A DNA stretch of 6,230 nucleotides, from NCBI GenBank assembly GCA_021827285.1, contig JAKAWM010000182.1, positions 1 through 6,230 of the forward strand, read 5' to 3'. Under the pieces are notes generated by a model. The model was not told the DNA's origin. It made no database searches and saw only the letters and a program-made list of their open reading frames with translations. Source of the DNA: Actinomycetes bacterium. Lineage in GTDB: Bacteria > Actinomycetota > Acidimicrobiia > Acidimicrobiales > Palsa-688. This document shows positions 6,070 to 6,230 of this stretch, piece by piece (the first letter of the stretch is position 1; each line of letters begins with the position of its first letter). Position numbers and translations under genes: made by a program.

Positions 6070-6101
6070 GGGGGGTTGTCCCCGATGCTCGGAGGCCCCC
6101 C
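6070..6101 (+). terminator. GC-rich stem after nadC, possible operon terminator
   Basis: A run of six G (6070-6075) can pair with six C (6096-6101). Inside the 20-base loop, CCGA (6082-6085) pairs with TCGG (6089-6092), extended by CC with GG around a bulged A, which gives a nested stem. It starts three bases after the nadC stop. No T run follows, so it is not a textbook intrinsic terminator, but U-poor stems are frequent in high-GC actinobacteria. A competing shorter hairpin, GGGG-TTGT-CCCC, uses the same G run. Confidence 0.42.
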
Positions 6102-6145
6102 GTCGCGTACCCTGGACGGCAAGCGCCGAGAAGGGCGCCCCGCGT

Positions 6146-6154
6146 GAGGAGGAG
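6146..6154 (+). promoter_or_regulatory. Strong ribosome binding site for the last gene
   Basis: GAGGAGGAG ends 5 bases before ATG 6160 and is the clearest Shine-Dalgarno in the window. A five-base-pair stem, GCGCC (6123-6127) with GGCGC (6134-6138), lies shortly upstream in the leader and should not block it. Confidence 0.7.
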
Positions 6155-6159
6155 ACGAC

Positions 6160-6230
6160 ATGAAGTTCGAGCCTCGAAGAGCTGGACGCTCGGTTAGGCT
6201 GGCGGCCATTCTGGCGGTAACGGCTCCGCT
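6160..6230 (+). CDS. N-terminus of a probable exported protein (partial, runs off the window)
   Basis: Only 23 complete codons are visible. They read MKFEPRRAGRSVR, a basic n-region, followed by LAAILAVTAP, a hydrophobic stretch, the layout of a Sec signal peptide or a membrane anchor. No cleavage site or lipobox is reached before the window ends, and the mature protein is not visible, so no function can be given. The ATG is supported by the strong ribosome binding site. The gene is separated from nadC by 93 bases and a GC-rich stem, so it is likely a separate transcription unit. TACCCT at 6108-6113 fits TAnnnT as a -10, but no -35 is evident. Confidence 0.62.
   Translation, partial: MKFEPRRAGRSVRLAAILAVTAP

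Overview
The window is GC-rich, with strong G/C at third codon positions, frequent GTG starts, tight same-strand gene packing and at least one probable leaderless promoter. Together with the protein types this points to an Actinomycetota chromosome, perhaps a deep-branching lineage; that placement is inference from style and is not proven by any single marker. No mobile element, CRISPR array, tRNA or rRNA was seen.

Layout, all on the + strand: (1) bases 1-110, a leader with a possible promoter just before the first gene; (2) 111-1307, a rhodanese-ThiF/MoeB fusion that adenylates and sulfurates ubiquitin-like sulfur carriers; (3) about 1253-2365, an NrtR-type regulator of NAD metabolism with a degenerate Nudix domain and a winged-helix C-terminal domain, overlapping the gene before it; (4) 2366-2456, a 91-base gap with a 22-base direct repeat, a GC hairpin and a promoter whose predicted start site falls on the nadA ATG; (5) 2457-3512 nadA, 3514-5142 nadB and 5176-6066 nadC, the complete three-enzyme de novo route from L-aspartate to nicotinate mononucleotide; (6) 6067-6159, a GC-rich stem and a strong ribosome binding site; (7) from 6160, the first 23 codons of a gene whose product begins like a signal peptide and runs off the window.

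How it works together: NadB oxidises aspartate to iminoaspartate, the 4Fe-4S enzyme NadA condenses this with dihydroxyacetone phosphate to quinolinate, and NadC transfers phosphoribose and decarboxylates to give NaMN. The NrtR-like protein immediately upstream is the obvious candidate regulator, and an imperfect inverted repeat over the nadA start is a candidate operator. 

The system is recognisable rather than new. The points most worth a second look are an internal stretch of about 120 bases in nrtR whose codon statistics fit another reading frame, the leaderless and possibly operator-overlapped nadA start, and the repeats in and just after nrtR.
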